Positions 25,236 to 37,009 of a DNA stretch of 64,000 bases are shown piece after piece (the stretch's first letter is position 1; the number at the start of each line of letters is the position of its first letter). Source of the DNA: Alectoria sarmentosa (taxonomy: Eukaryota > Ascomycota > Lecanoromycetes > Lecanorales > Parmeliaceae); the NCBI GenBank assembly GCA_009733775.1, contig WOGZ01000062.1, positions 1-64,000 of the forward strand. Direction: 5' to 3'. The translations under genes and the position numbers were made by a program. The notes under the pieces are model-generated. The model was not told where the DNA came from, did not search any database, and was given only the letters and a program-made list of their open reading frames with translations.

Positions 25236-25994
25236 TAGAGTATTTATTTTATAGTCCCTTGGGTTTTCCTGGACTCAATATATCTTTCTTCTTCTACCCA
25301 CACGGGTAAAGTACATGGCCCTCTCTTTTTCGTGTTGATGACCATCGTGATGCAATGGAGCTTTGATACTTGTTTTGCCTTGATGTGATCTGGTTGACCA
25401 ATATTTGCAACCTATGTTGAGTGACCTGTTCGCGACGAGTGTTTCCTGTTTCCAAAATTGACTTTGCCAGCTTGACTGATTGCACCTACAAGGTTGTCAG
25501 CATTCAAGACTGTCGAGCGAACATTGAATCCCTTGCTTATTCAGGAGGAGCTGTAGGCGGTAAGATTTTTGTGTACAGGTGAAATCCTTCTGAGTGTCGA
25601 CCTCGCCACCCTTTTTTTCCATCATCTTCGCCGTGTTATACCACTATCTATCCAAGCCTCGAGTGGCCACCTTCACTTCCTTGATGAGAGCATAGCTGCA
25701 TGTTCTGCTTTTCTAATAATCAGGTAATGTGAATTTCTGTACTGATCGGACCTCAGGTAGGCTTCTATGCCGCGAAATGAACAGATATTTGTAACAAAAA
25801 GCAAGGCCGGAAATTTCATACCGCACTCTACACCTGCTATTCCTTTTTGACCGTGCGTCTTGATTACGCCTTTGAACCGAGCGCTCGCATCTGGCTATCA
25901 AATCGGGCAGATGTTTCTTTGACCTGCAATGAGCCTGTGCACAGCATATCCTCTCAAAGAGGATCCTTTTCTCTCTGAATGCCTTCAAACACAA
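25236..25994. other. Intergenic
   Basis: From the TIR element to the stop codon of the HET gene. Open frames are short and unrecognised. Confidence 0.55.
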
Positions 25995-27846
25995 CTATCT
26001 GATAGCAAAGGCTCGACGATTTCCATCCTGGCTCAAGTATTCACCATTCATTAGACCGTGAACATAGCACTCCCCAACAAAACGAAAGTGATGCTTCCCA
26101 TCTTTTCGAAGAATATACGGCGTCCTTCCTCCCAGCAGGATTACTATCTCGCATCTAGTGTCTGTCCCACCTAGAGTCGCTGTCCCGCCTGGACCTAGAC
26201 CCATATAGCCCTTGCTAGAAGTGAAGAAGTGCCGGCCATACGCGGCCTGCCGGTGCAGGTCCATAAATTTTGCCGCAAGAAGCTCGTCTGCGGGCGAGCT
26301 TTGCGCATGCAAATCGCTGATGAATATACCGTTCTCGCGAGCTGCAACAGTCCAGTAGTGAGACCAGGCTACATAATATCGACGGTAAGTTTCAGGGGTA
26401 GCTCTAACATCCAGCTCGGCATTGGCAATGAGCGTGCGTATGAATGCGGTTGATGTTTCCTCTCCTGTGGGATACTTTTGGATTTTGTGTGCGATTTTCT
26501 CCCACTGTCTCCACCGATGTCTCATATAGTATCGCTGTCTAACGTAATATCGCTCTCTCATGAAAATGTCGACCCGAGTTTGAAGGGTTGGTTTGAGAAC
26601 CTTATTGTTTCGGAAAAGGTGCTCGTCTATTACTGATCCAGGGAGTGGAATGTATTCCGAGAATCGATCGCCTACGTAGCTGATAGTATCCACAGCCACT
26701 CCTGTAGCAGTCAGAACGCTGCTATCTTGGGAGAACGAGATTGTGGCTTGGGTAGATTCTGTGGCTTGCATCTTTGAGAACATGGAGCTTGAGAGAAATG
26801 GAAGTGCAATTGGATGAATCTCCCAATCGGGGACCCAGCCGGGCAGCGAAGATAGACGGTAGCCATCAGATTCGACAGCGTTCAATATGTCGAGATTTTG
26901 ATCCTTTTCAATAAAACGAACGGCCAATGAAGTATAAACCTCTTCAACGGACTTGGAATAGTCCGGAGTGAGAGCTGCCTTATCCCTTTCAAGCGCCAAA
27001 CCCAAGATCGCGTAGATTTTGTCACGATTATCGGTAGCATAGCTATCACGGGCCTTTGACAGGAGACGCAAGAGGTGTTCGTGTGCACCGTCATTTTGTT
27101 GTTGCGAGGTAAAACTTGCAAGCTTGATGGTCCGCCTTGGGTCAACATGCGTAAGCGCAGTCAAAGAACGATCCTTAACAGTCGCAGCTACAGTTTCGAA
27201 ATCCCTCCAAGGGCTTTGATCGTTTCCACATATTACAGACACCTCTCTTGCTACAGATATTTCCTGAATGATCCAGACACGCGTGAACCATTGCCGCCAG
27301 TAAAGAGCATCCAAGGACTTCCAAACGGGATTGAACGGCTCAGGCAGACCTTCGTCAATCAGATCCTGAGCTGTCATTGGCGCCTTCGAATCTTTTTTTC
27401 CCCATGTACTCTGTCGAGCAAGTATTTGCGACATGAGTCCAAAAGCCTTCGGGCTGTCTGCTGACTCCTCTCCAAGCCAGACAAGCACCTTTTCCGCATT
27501 TTGATATATGGCCTTCATCGAACCCAATTGTTGGTTGCGTTCTTCGATATCGGATTGATTGATGCATAGAGCATCGATCCAGAGAAATCGGACAGTGTTC
27601 GTATGGCGAAGTCGGTGAAGAGCTGAACAGATGTTTTCTCGTACGAAAAGTGACTTGCCGTTGCAGTCGATAGGATGGCCTTTCTTCTCGCCCCAGGTGT
27701 ATGAAAGTGCCTCGTAAGCAGAAAATTCGTTGAGAGAGTGCACGGACATAGTGCATTTTAGAGGGTCTGAGAAAACTGCGGGCTGCACTTGTAATACTCG
27801 AAACGAATCCGGAGCTGTCAGAGCTATGTGTTCAAACGGTATAGAG
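25995..27846 (-). CDS. HET-domain (heterokaryon incompatibility) protein, 5' end unresolved
   Basis: HET-domain proteins trigger cell death or growth arrest in non-self recognition in filamentous ascomycetes. The main exon carries the domain in order: YEALSYTWGEKKGHPIDCNG, FLWIDALCINQSDIEERNQQ, YQNAEKVLVWLGEE, then WFTRVWIIQEISVAREVSVI and RDKIYAILGLA. The C-terminal third is variable, as usual. The frame extends upstream of any ATG (PFEHIALTAPDSFRVLQVQP, good HET sequence), so at least one 5' exon exists. A likely intron is 27847-27902 (GTAAGT...GCAG), joining to an open frame reading LQLYSEPSSKICFREPYDSI upstream, but no start codon could be assigned there. Either a further exon is present or the 5' end is damaged. 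Confidence 0.85.
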
Positions 27847-29032
27847 CTGCTTCAGAACTCATTAAGCGAAACCTTGCAAGGTAACCACGGCATAAGACTT
27901 ACTCATAGGGCTCCCTAAAGCAGATCTTGGATGATGGTTCGCTGTAAAGCTGCAACCTATAGTCCGCGTTGGAGGTCTACTTGCAATCAGCAGGTTTTTA
28001 AAGGTGTAAGAAGTGGGACTATGGGAACAAGAAGTTGTGTGGATGGCTACTTACACCTTTATACTTCTTCTCCCAAAACTCTCTACAGTCTCATCAATTC
28101 ATGCTCTTTTTTTGGCTTCAATCTCTCGCTTTCTTATACGTACCTTGGTAGAAGTCTCGCAACATCTTTCGGAACACGTTGGAGCCACTGATATGCCCTT
28201 GTGGACACCCAAGCTGTTTGTAGGTCCCATACAAAATCAGGTACGTCTTTCGGCGCTTCGCTCTTTTGCTGAGTCATGGGCCATCCAATAGGGTAGGTGA
28301 GATAGTAGAAGCTGAGTCTTGGGCAAGTCAATAGCGCTCAGCCTATATATATATATATGAAGGTCCAGAAGCAGTTCAATTTTATCATTTCACGTTCATC
28401 GTTGCCAGGTGACAAAGCGCGAGCTCGAAGAGTGATGGCTTGGTCTAGCTACTCTGCCATTACCAATAGACCCTTGGACCGATGAGAAGCGATTAGGTGA
28501 TGGAATATGAGTGCCCCGCTGGTAATTGGGGCCGCTGTGAGTACCGTAACTCAACACCCCCAAAAGGGAACTGTATCTGGCTCTTTTAGACATCGGAATG
28601 GCCCTCTCAGTCTCTCGGTCTCTCAGTCTCTCAGAGGATCTATCCCCTGCTTTGGGGCGATATGTCCGGATGTTGATTGGCTAGACCGTGCCAACCGTGC
28701 ACCTTGGGAAGCTCACTTTTGCTTGACAATGAGAACAATTCTCTCGAGCGCCCTCTGCCGCAGCCATGGGACCAATCAGTAATGAGTATCCCTACCCCTA
28801 CATAGGTAGTAGCCCCCTGCTAGCGTATACTACCTTTTACCCTGCATGCGGGTGACAAAAAAGCCTGCACACTCTGAAATTCAAGGTCCTGTGATAACTT
28901 CACAACGAGCGGATGTTGCAGAAAATCTTCGCTTCATTATTCAGAGATCTCAACGGCAACGGGACTTCCTCCCGCGAATTTCAATCGGTTAAGAAGGTAA
29001 AGTATTCGTTGGATTACACCAGTTGCTAAAGT

Positions 29033-29060
29033 CGAAGGTCGAAGGTCGAAGGTCGAAGGA
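29033..29060 (+). repeat. Heptamer tandem repeat
   Basis: Four consecutive copies of GGTCGAA (written in phase as gtcgaag). Short and non-coding. Confidence 0.8.
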
Positions 29061-29898
29061 TTTCTTGGCGTGTGCAGGCATTTCTGTCACCCGCGTGCCG
29101 GGTACCACCACTGCATATCCGGTAACCGTAACGAGGCTGGAAGTTGAAGCCTCTCCATTCAAAATCCTGTCTTGACTCCAGTCTGCCGTCAAAGACGCGT
29201 AAGTCAAAAACTACTAGTATCAGTGTTGGCGTGCAGAAATGCAATGATTGGTTCACTCGTTGAACAGACATAGCTAAATCCCGTCATCATCACTTTGCTT
29301 ACTGCCTGACAATCCCTAACGAGAAGCAACTCTGGACGAGAATCCGGGAAGGGAGATGGCATTTACGGTGTAACCTCTGATCAACTACCTAGGTAAGCAA
29401 TTAGGTATCTGCGTGGCATGTGGCATGTGGCATCCGGTGGGGTGCCTGCAAATCTTGGCGCTGGAATTTATTCCATCAAAATTCATCACCTAATATCCTG
29501 ATCATCAGCGCTTGTGAGAAGAAAAGTTGTACAGTGCGATTATAGAGAATATGCACAGCTCGAGATGCTTCACCAAGTCGTCTTCTTCGATAAAGCTCAC
29601 GTCATGGAGTTACTGTATGTGACATGTCGAGCTGTGACTTTGACGCCACCGGGAACTAAACATCATCCCGATAGAAAGCTCCATAGTCTGGCGGAAAGGT
29701 GTCGAATACCGTAGTATGTACAGTTCTCCGTACAGGCTGTTTTCACTTTTCATATTAGGCTCCTCCCCTGCTAGTTTCCGTGGGCTTCCAAGCCCATTGG
29801 GCTCTTATTGTTAGTAGGCCGTTTTGATCAAAGCTCGCCGACTCGTGCCAAGAATGGTTTGCAGGGGGGCCACCCGTACGGAAGATAGGTACCTTAGG

Positions 29899-30161
29899 CA
29901 CCAAAAGTCCTGCACGGCGCTACTATTAGCCCTAACCCTATCTTTGAAAGGTAACCCTATAGCTGAAAAGGATCTCCTGGGAGCGCATAAAGTAGACTGA
30001 ACGGGCGTCTTTGGGGCTCAATAGGGGGGCTTGAGTTCCCGCTGGGGTAAGATCAAGGACAGTTCCGACACAAAGCGCATAGTCCAGGCAACTCAAACTT
30101 ATCAGGTGGGGCGTTATCCGATATCTGAACCCTTTTCTTGGCATGTGCAGGACTTTTGGTG
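29899..30161. repeat. 263-bp segment bounded by a 17-bp inverted repeat
   Basis: CACCAAAAGTCCTGCAC at 29899-29915 is matched by its exact reverse complement at 30145-30161. No open frame of note inside. Flanks do not show a clear target duplication, so a MITE-like element is only one reading. Confidence 0.5.
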
Positions 30162-30711
30162 TCCACGCATTCTGAAATGACGGATTTGGTCTTGGCGACC
30201 AAATCCAAATACTGCGCGTATTCATTTTGTTTGAATCATCATGCACCAATAACATGTTTGGTCGAATAGACATATTTGAAACTACACGTGAAAATTATTT
30301 TGATTTCCAACATTGATTTTCATAGATTATCATCTCGTTGAGAAATTACGATTCTTAATAACATTTCTACATTTTTTAGACATTAATTTTGCTCACTTAA
30401 TATGAGCCTCTCGTTTCATTCATTCATTAATTGATTTCATTTTAACTGCCTCTTAAACCCAAAGGTAAAGCGAGAGTCTTGAGTCTCATTTGAAGATGCA
30501 AGGGAAGCGAGTACGCCGAACCCCCACTATTATCCATGAACTTCCGGCGGCCCACAACTGCCACGACCAAGTCCCGCAATTGTCCTGCCTATCGTCACCG
30601 ACACACCTGTACTAGTACGAGAAAGCTTGGATATTCATCCAGCATGGCTGACTTATCAACTATTGTCTTCCTGACCGAGGCCATATTGCAGTACTCCTTC
30701 TTCAACTCATC

Positions 30712-32600
30712 ATGCTTGGCGAAAATGTTGATGCTTTGCACGAGCATCAGCCGGAGCTGCCCAAACGCTCCGAGCTGCTTGTACCACACCCTGACAATGT
30801 CTACTTTCCTGAGGAACAAAAGGGTTGGCATGGTTACGTAGAGTGGGAGAAGTATCCCGACAAGGCAAGGAGGGCAGCAGAAATACTATCAAAGCACAAA
30901 TTTGCTAGCGTAAGTCCTTGAACATTGATACTGCTAGATCATTCAATAAGTAAATCATCTATTGCAGGTACCCGAGTTCCAATTGAAGCCCTTACTAGGC
31001 ACGAACCCTAGAATCCAAGGCGTACGATGGAAGCAATACCATGCAGCTCTAGGGCCGACCCTCGAGAACCTTCCCAGAGAAAGCTGGGACATTGTGAAAG
31101 AAGAAAAAGCAGAGGATATGATTCACGTTCTTGACTTTCCATACAATGGCGAACCTCCAAGGGTCTGCTATTGATAAGCTCCTCTTTCGTATCAAGCTCT
31201 CCTGATATGGTGACCTAGGATCGTCTTGTCGGGTCTACTCTTACCAGAAACGAAGACCATTTCGTGCGTAACCACGGCGGCATACCTATCATCAGCGAAG
31301 ATGAATACTGCTTGGACATTGGCGGGATGGTCAACAATCCGACACGGTTGACTCTGAAAGATTTGAAGAATGAGAACTTGTTTCCAAGGCAGACGTCGGT
31401 GGTGACTATACAATGTTCCGGGACTCGCAGGATTGAGCAAATCCAAGAGTACCCTGGTGACGGAGATGAGCTGATCAACGCACCGTCAGTCCTACCTCTG
31501 TCTCACTGACGGGCCTCGAAGATTGCTGAAACATAGCTAGATGGGGTGAAGGCGCCATAGGCACTGCACGCTGGACGGGCGTCAGCCTAAAGAAAGTGCT
31601 CAAACACTGCGGTGGGTTGAAAGAAGGTGCCGGGCACCTCGAGTTCATGGGTGTCGATACCTATTTCAAAAAAGGCCAAGTCTACAACTACGTTGTCTCG
31701 GTCCCTTGGCGTAAGGTTCGTATTCACGAAGTTATGTTGGCCTGGGAGATGAATGGGAAGCCGTTACCAAAGATCCACGGCTATCCGTTACGAGCCGTGG
31801 TGTTCGGATATATTGGAGCAAGGTGCGTTGTCCCGATCGATGCTGGATACATCTTTGGAACCGACTAAATCACGCACAATACAGGAGTGTCAAATGGCTC
31901 GCTCGCATAACCGCGATCCCACACGCCTCCACTGCCCCTGTTCAGAAGAAAGAGTACCTTTACTACACACCCCAAGCGGGCAAACACAACGCCTCATACA
32001 GTTCAGGGTTCTCCATCCAAGACATGCCCGTTGCGTCCGCCATTATCTCCCCGATTGACAAAGCCGTCATCATCCACGATGGCACAATCAAGATGCGTGG
32101 TTGGGCCTACAGCGGTGGTGGGCACTGGCCCGAGCGGGTAGAAGTGAGTGGGGATGGAGGCAGTGTGTGGTATGAGACGCCGTACGAGAAGCTGAGTCCG
32201 AAATACTTTCATGCGTGGAGGTTGTGGGAGATTGATTTGCCGGTTGATGCAGAGGGGTGGTAAGCGTCATCTCGAATTTTGACATGGAAATAAGATGCTG
32301 AACGTGAGATAATACAGGCTCGAAGTGGTTGCTAGATGCTGGGACAATGCCTTGAATACGCAGCCAACCTACGTGAGAAGTACGTGGAACTGGGACCTTC
32401 ACGTCACATCATCCTGTCATCGCATCAAAGTCTTCAGCGTCAACAGATCCAAACCGGCTACTGCGAAAAGACTCAAGAGGCTCGAGCAAGAGGGTATCGA
32501 TTTTCACCCTGTCACGAAGCCTTTGGAAATCGACCTAGAGAGTGACGACGAGTATGAGACTGAGATGCAGAGAAGGGGAGGGAGAGATCCCGAGGAGTAG
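30712..32600 (+). CDS. Molybdopterin sulfite-oxidase-like oxidoreductase
   Basis: Eukaryotic-type Mo-cofactor enzyme of the sulfite oxidase/nitrate reductase family. Exons: 30712-30909, 30968-31162, 31219-31484, 31541-31822, 31885-32259, 32318-32600 (532 residues). The Mo-binding domain shows DHFVRNHGGIP, the molybdenum-ligating cysteine C197 in VVTIQCSGTRR (sulfite oxidases usually read QCAGNRR), then NAPWGEGAIGTARWTGVSLKKV and YPLRAVVFGYIGARSVKWL. The dimerisation domain follows (GTIKMRGWAYSGGG, then WNWDLHV). No cytochrome b5 domain is visible, so it is not a nitrate reductase or animal-type sulfite oxidase. Introns are ordinary, 56-62 nt. The start is the first ATG of the first exon and could be earlier. 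Convergent with the nitrilase. Confidence 0.88.
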
Positions 32601-33331
32601 GAAAAACAACTAGATTGATGATTGTAGAGTTTCCACAATGTCAGTAACTGTCATTTATTCTTTATCTCGTGATCTCCTATTTCCCCATTCCTGTCAGATT
32701 CCATTTAGGGTGTATCAGGATCGCAGCAGCGTTTTTTCTTACATGTACATTGCCAAGACTTGAACGGCAAAGAGCTCGTCGTGTCAACCTGCCCTCGACA
32801 GTCGCGTTTGGGCTTCCATAACGTAGATGATGTATGCATTTCTCGTGTATTTCCTGTGCCATTGCGCATTCGTACGAAGATTCCCGGTTGTCTTATTATT
32901 TAGTCCAATGGAAGCTATCCGCAGAGATTCGGTCACCGCTCGGTCGCCGCCAAGGATAGACGAGTAATCCACCCTAAGATGGTCTGCCTTGTGGTCCCCC
33001 TCTTTATTGCCCCTTCAGAGAAAATTCCGCTTTAGAGATTCGATAAATTCGGGAGGAGTCTCAGCCTTGGATATTTGAAGCTGTGGAGGAACGGGAGCAT
33101 TGCACCGCAGTGGGCAACTTTCAAAGCTTTTGAGTGCACCGCGGACAACCGCCCTTGCCATTGCACGAGATGTTCTCCCTCAGTCGATTCCGTAAGCGTC
33201 GTCAAAACCGCAGTGGTCTATCCCGATATCGTTTCACCCTCTTTCGGCAACGACTCCATCCTCAGCCCAAAGCCGCCTCCGCGACGGAACATCCCTACTC
33301 AATCCTCACTTAGCCCCACAGCGCCCGTGCA
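32601..33331. other. Intergenic, convergent 3' flanks
   Basis: Between the stop of the sulfite-oxidase-like gene (+) and the stop of the nitrilase (-). Nothing recognisable. Confidence 0.55.
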
Positions 33332-34759
33332 TCAAGGCGGCGGACTGATGTCCAATCCTGCAACTCTAAGTTCGAAGCTGTCGTTCCGGCCGTAGCTCCC
33401 AGCGACGTCTAGATCTAGTCTTCCACGTTCGCAGTCTTCGAAGTCAATGGTTGCCGTCAATAGTCCCCCGTCTTCAACGTCCCAGAGTGGTCCAGCGAGG
33501 ATGGAGCCGGTGGGAGAGATGATGCAGGAGCCGCCGCGGGAGACGAAGTCGTTTCCTGTATTATGCTCTGGGGTGGTGGAAGCGGAGGATTGGTATTTGG
33601 AAGTGTTCGAGGAGGGAAGGGCGAGAACGTGGGTTTCGGGCGTCTCTACTTGGAAAACATTCGGAGTCTGGACGGCTTCATCGTCTGCTGGGATCGTGTT
33701 AAGGTGGAATGGTGATGTGCCGTTGGTGGCCTTATCTTCTGTCGGTGTGGGCTTCGAGGATGGTTTGGAGTTGGGGGCAGACCATGTAATCTCATGGTTA
33801 TCCTCCGTCTTGGTAACAATAGTTATCCGTCGTCCAGTCTTTTCGTCTACAGAGCTTTTCATACCATCAGCCTCTCCTTCGCCCTTTGCCTCTTCTTCCC
33901 CAGTGATCCAACTCGGTAGATTCTTTCTCCTGACGCACTGGTTCGCACTCAGCACAAAAGCCCGCCCCTCATATGCAATCGTCTGCATCAAGGGCAACCA
34001 TGTCTCCCTGGCATCGGCGGTAGGCGCGAGGTAAAGATTGACATTCTGCGAATAGAGTGAGAATCTTAGCAAGGGCATGTAGTTCTCCCAGCATATTGCC
34101 GCCGCGAGCGTGAGCTTAACGCCCGCGATATCCGTCGTGATGGCCCTCAAGGTGGACGGAGATCCTTGCGCCCAGATCAGTCGTTCACTGCCCTAGCACA
34201 CTTCGGAGTCAGCATCCCCACTTGGAGATCAACAGTCGGTTAATAAGACTTGTTTTGGGAGTAAAATGGGTGATTATACTGTGGGCATGACTTTTCTTCG
34301 TTTGCCTAGGCAGCCTCCTCTTGGGCAGACGTAGACAACTGCGCAGTATAGGCTCCCACCAGATCTTTCCACAAGCCCGACAACCAGGAAGACTCCCGTA
34401 TCCTTGGCCACCTGCTCCAATCGTTCCCGTGTTCCATCTCCTCTGTATTCCTTTCCCTTGGCCACATCTAACCCTCTGTCCACCCAGTCCTGGCCGGCGC
34501 CTCTGGGGGTGTCTCCCAGATCGATAGCAGAGTGGAAGTAATGTAGAAACTGCTCGCGACCACCATCAGTGCGAGATCCGACGGAAGCGCCAAAAGAGCA
34601 GGTGCGAGGGTAGCCGCCTAGGTAGGCTTCGGGGAATAGGAGAAGATGGACGCCTGCTTGAGCGGCGTGGTGGGCTGTTTCTGAAAGCGAGGAGAGGGTG
34701 GCTGCTGTCGTTGGCAGGGTGCGCGATTGGGAGACGGCGAGCGTGAGATGTTTAGGCAT
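33332..34759 (-). CDS. Nitrilase-family hydrolase with long low-complexity insertion
   Basis: C-N hydrolase that converts nitriles to acids and ammonia, or a related amide. Exons: 34280-34759 and 33332-34192 (446 residues). The catalytic triad is visible: E44 in LLLFPEAYLGGYPR, K156 in KRRKVMPTGSERL, and C194 in LAAAICWENYMPLLR; IAYEGRAFVLSANQ follows. Splicing at 34279/34193 joins MPT to GSERLIWAQGS exactly as in family members. Between NQCVRRKN and FVSRGGSCIISPTG lies an insertion of about 120 residues rich in Glu, Lys, Thr, Ser and Pro, probably disordered; ordinary nitrilases have little or nothing there and total about 330-380 residues. The intron carries an introner-like 3' end. Confidence 0.88.
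34193..34279 (-). repeat. Short introner-like intron in nitrilase gene
   Basis: 87-nt intron ending GGGATGCTGACTCCGAAGTGTGCTAG, which matches the 3' block of the longer elements, while the donor (GTATAATCACC) does not. It looks like a truncated or internally deleted copy. Confidence 0.65.
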
Positions 34760-35500
34760 TGTATGTCAGTAAAGGAAGAATGTCTATCGTCGGTCAATTG
34801 AGTGCTGTGATGCTCGCATGTGCTCCGCGGGTAGGTATGTTTCCCCGCCTCGAACAATTCTCGTTCACTTCCCCTACCCGGCTCTCAAGGCTCGGGATTT
34901 TTGTACTGTACCTAAGCCACACCGAACAATGGGGAAACTGGTGACAAGGGTGATCGAACATCTCATTTCGGACACAAGAGTGGAGAAGCTGGTGGCAGAA
35001 CCGCTGAGCGAGCACCTGTCAGATCGTTGCAACGTTCGGTTCCACGTTTCGGGTTCAGGAAATTTGAAGTCGAGTTGAGAGTGCTCACACACATTTCGGA
35101 ATTAGTATTGCTCGTTCGAGGCAGGAAGTCTGGGCTGTGAAACAGACATAGGGAGCAGACGTCCGTGCCAGGCAAGAGTAAAGATGACAACCGCGAAGTG
35201 TTTATTGATGTAAATCGCAATGCCGCAATGATACTTCGCGACCATTCCGAATCCTTGATGCTTTGAGCTGGCTGATAAATAAAGGTTACATGGTATAATA
35301 GAAAGTTTGACGGTTTAGCTGTCTCGAGTAGTGAAGGGAGTGATCGTGCATTGTATTGGCATGGTAGTAATGAGTAAACAACATATGCATTGCTGGACTT
35401 CAGGGGCCCCGGTTCAAAAATGCAAAGACTCAAATGATATAAGTTGATGACTATGCAAAGAAAGCGCATCGACCAAGGCAAACATCTCTGCAAGCTTCTT
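34760..35500. other. Intergenic
   Basis: Upstream region of the nitrilase and 3' flank of the C2H2 gene. No recognisable feature. Confidence 0.55.
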
Positions 35501-36584
35501 TCACTTTCCTAGCTGGATCCATACCGTCTGTTTCACTACCAAAAGACCGTCTTGACCCTTTGGTCTGATCACCTGGTCCTCGCTAATATCAGCACCACCA
35601 GGCTTAGCCTTCCCTCGGTGATCATTGCTAACATGACTTTTGAGCTTGTCCTTCCGTGCGAATCCACCACGGCTATACTTACACCAAAGCACAGGACACA
35701 TGAACCTGCGAACCTTCTTCGTACAGTGCTTGGAGCTGTAATGCCGTGTCAGATCGCCCCAACGTTTAGTAACATACTGGCAATGCTCTTCGAGACAAAT
35801 AAATCGTCCCTTGCGGCCGAAATGGGACTCCTCGTGTCGGAGCAGCGTATAGGTGTAGCGATTCGCTGTTGCGCCGTCGAGACCTCGGGCCATCCAGTCA
35901 CAGGCCGGCAGACGGCAAGAGTATTGGTCTCTCGGCACCAAGCCAGACCTTGGGGCTTTGGACGAGAACCAATTAGAGTGCAGATCGAGACAGACGGGGC
36001 AGGAGCATGTTGGAGTGGAGCCTGAGACAGTGGCATCACCCCTCTTGCCTTCATCAGAAACAGCCAAAGCTTCCGACGTAGAGGCCGGGTGTGGTTGTTT
36101 GCCGAATTCGACGTGCTCATCGTCTCCAACGTTGAGGAATGCTGTTCCATTTATATGAATCGCCGCATGATCGAAGTTCACTGCAGGTAGACGGCTACTA
36201 ATCCAAGCGTCTTCAGCAATTGGGAAGCTGGGCGTTCCGGTAGCATTGCAGACGTCCTGTTGCACCCTGGACTGCTGGCAAAACCAGACTGGCATACCGT
36301 GCATCGTCTCTGGGTGACGCACAGCGCCATAGTGCATCTGGGTTGCTGAAGACAGGATTCTGAGGTTAGACCAATCCAGACTGAAGGTTCGATGTCCAGA
36401 TTGCGGCTCCTGAGCTTGCTCAAAATCAGGCAAAAAGGTTTGCTGATTGGACGCCCCTTGGTTAGCCAGTTAAAAAAAAAGCCTACCCAGCCTCACGGCC
36501 CTGCAAGCCCAAGTCGGTCGAAGGAATTACGGAAAAGACCTCGGAGTCGAGAAAGTCGTTCCAATCGGCTGCAGTGTTCTCCAT
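35501..36584 (-). CDS. C2H2 zinc-finger protein, paralogue A
   Basis: Probable nuclear DNA-binding regulator. Exons: 36497-36584 and 35501-36456 (347 residues). Exon 1 encodes a short acidic N-terminus (MENTAADWNDFLDSEVF). The middle has a CSCPVCLD motif; the C-terminal third has three finger-like units: CRLPACDWM with a later LLRHEESH, FICLEEHCQYVTKRWGDLTR with HYSSKHC, and FMCPVLWCKYSRGGFARKDK with LKSHVSNDH. Two close relatives lie at 58262-59343 and 59917-60851 with the same order of motifs and the same intron position. The 40-nt intron (GTGAGG...CCAAG) holds a T9 tract before the GGCTAAC branch. No target genes can be inferred. Confidence 0.85.
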
Positions 36585-37009
36585 TTCGATGGTTTCGAGC
36601 GCCCTGCTCGGCTGGTAGTGGCGACGGGGCGTTAGATGCGCTGGCAAAGCCCAACTTTCGATGAGGCTGCGACAGGGTAGTTAGCGAATCAAAGATGGAG
36701 AAGTTGCGACCTGAGAGCAAGTTGAGTAGGAAAAGACCGAAAAAGCCGGTTGGGGTGAGTGTTGCTTATGTAGATTTCTCAGCGTAGGCTTCAAGATTAT
36801 GGCATCCTTCCTGGGACCTGAGTCTAAAACGTCGTTTCATTGTTTTGCTTGCCACAGCATGATCACTAAAGTACCTTACGTAGACCCCGGCCATTCATGC
36901 CTCGTCAATCCCCAGCCCGGTCCTTTTCGGTATCATTGTACCAAACATTGTATAGCAAATAGCACATGCTACTCCCCACCCAGGGTATATCCCACGAGCT
37001 GACCCGATT
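36585..37009. promoter_or_regulatory. Upstream region of C2H2 paralogue A
   Basis: On the minus strand it contains a TTGCCAGCGCATCTAACGCCC leader block (about 60 nt before the ATG) resembling blocks upstream of paralogues B and C, and a CATAAGCAACAC stretch further up that resembles the ATATAAGCAACGCC of paralogue C. Otherwise 3' flank of the Zn cluster gene. Confidence 0.5.

Larger units (their letters stand above)
27912..30711. other. Gene-poor region with short repeats
   Basis: No supported coding region in 2.8 kb apart from possible upstream exons of the HET gene. Small structures: 12-bp inverted repeat (27999-28010 and 28050-28061), a TA-dinucleotide run (about 28346-28358), CTCTCGGT/CTCTCAGT repeats (about 28610-28635), a 7-bp GGTCGAA tandem array (about 29033-29060), an inverted repeat at 29899/30145, and a moderately AT-rich stretch at about 30275-30450. 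Confidence 0.55.

Noticed and set aside
27999..28061. 12-bp inverted repeat TAAAGGTGTAAG / CTTACACCTTTA
   Set aside because: Too short to support an element; it may form a small hairpin or overlap splice signals of a 5' HET exon.
29932..29943. Telomere-like CCCTAACCCTA
   Set aside because: Fewer than two full repeats; chance occurrence is likely and there is no other telomeric feature.
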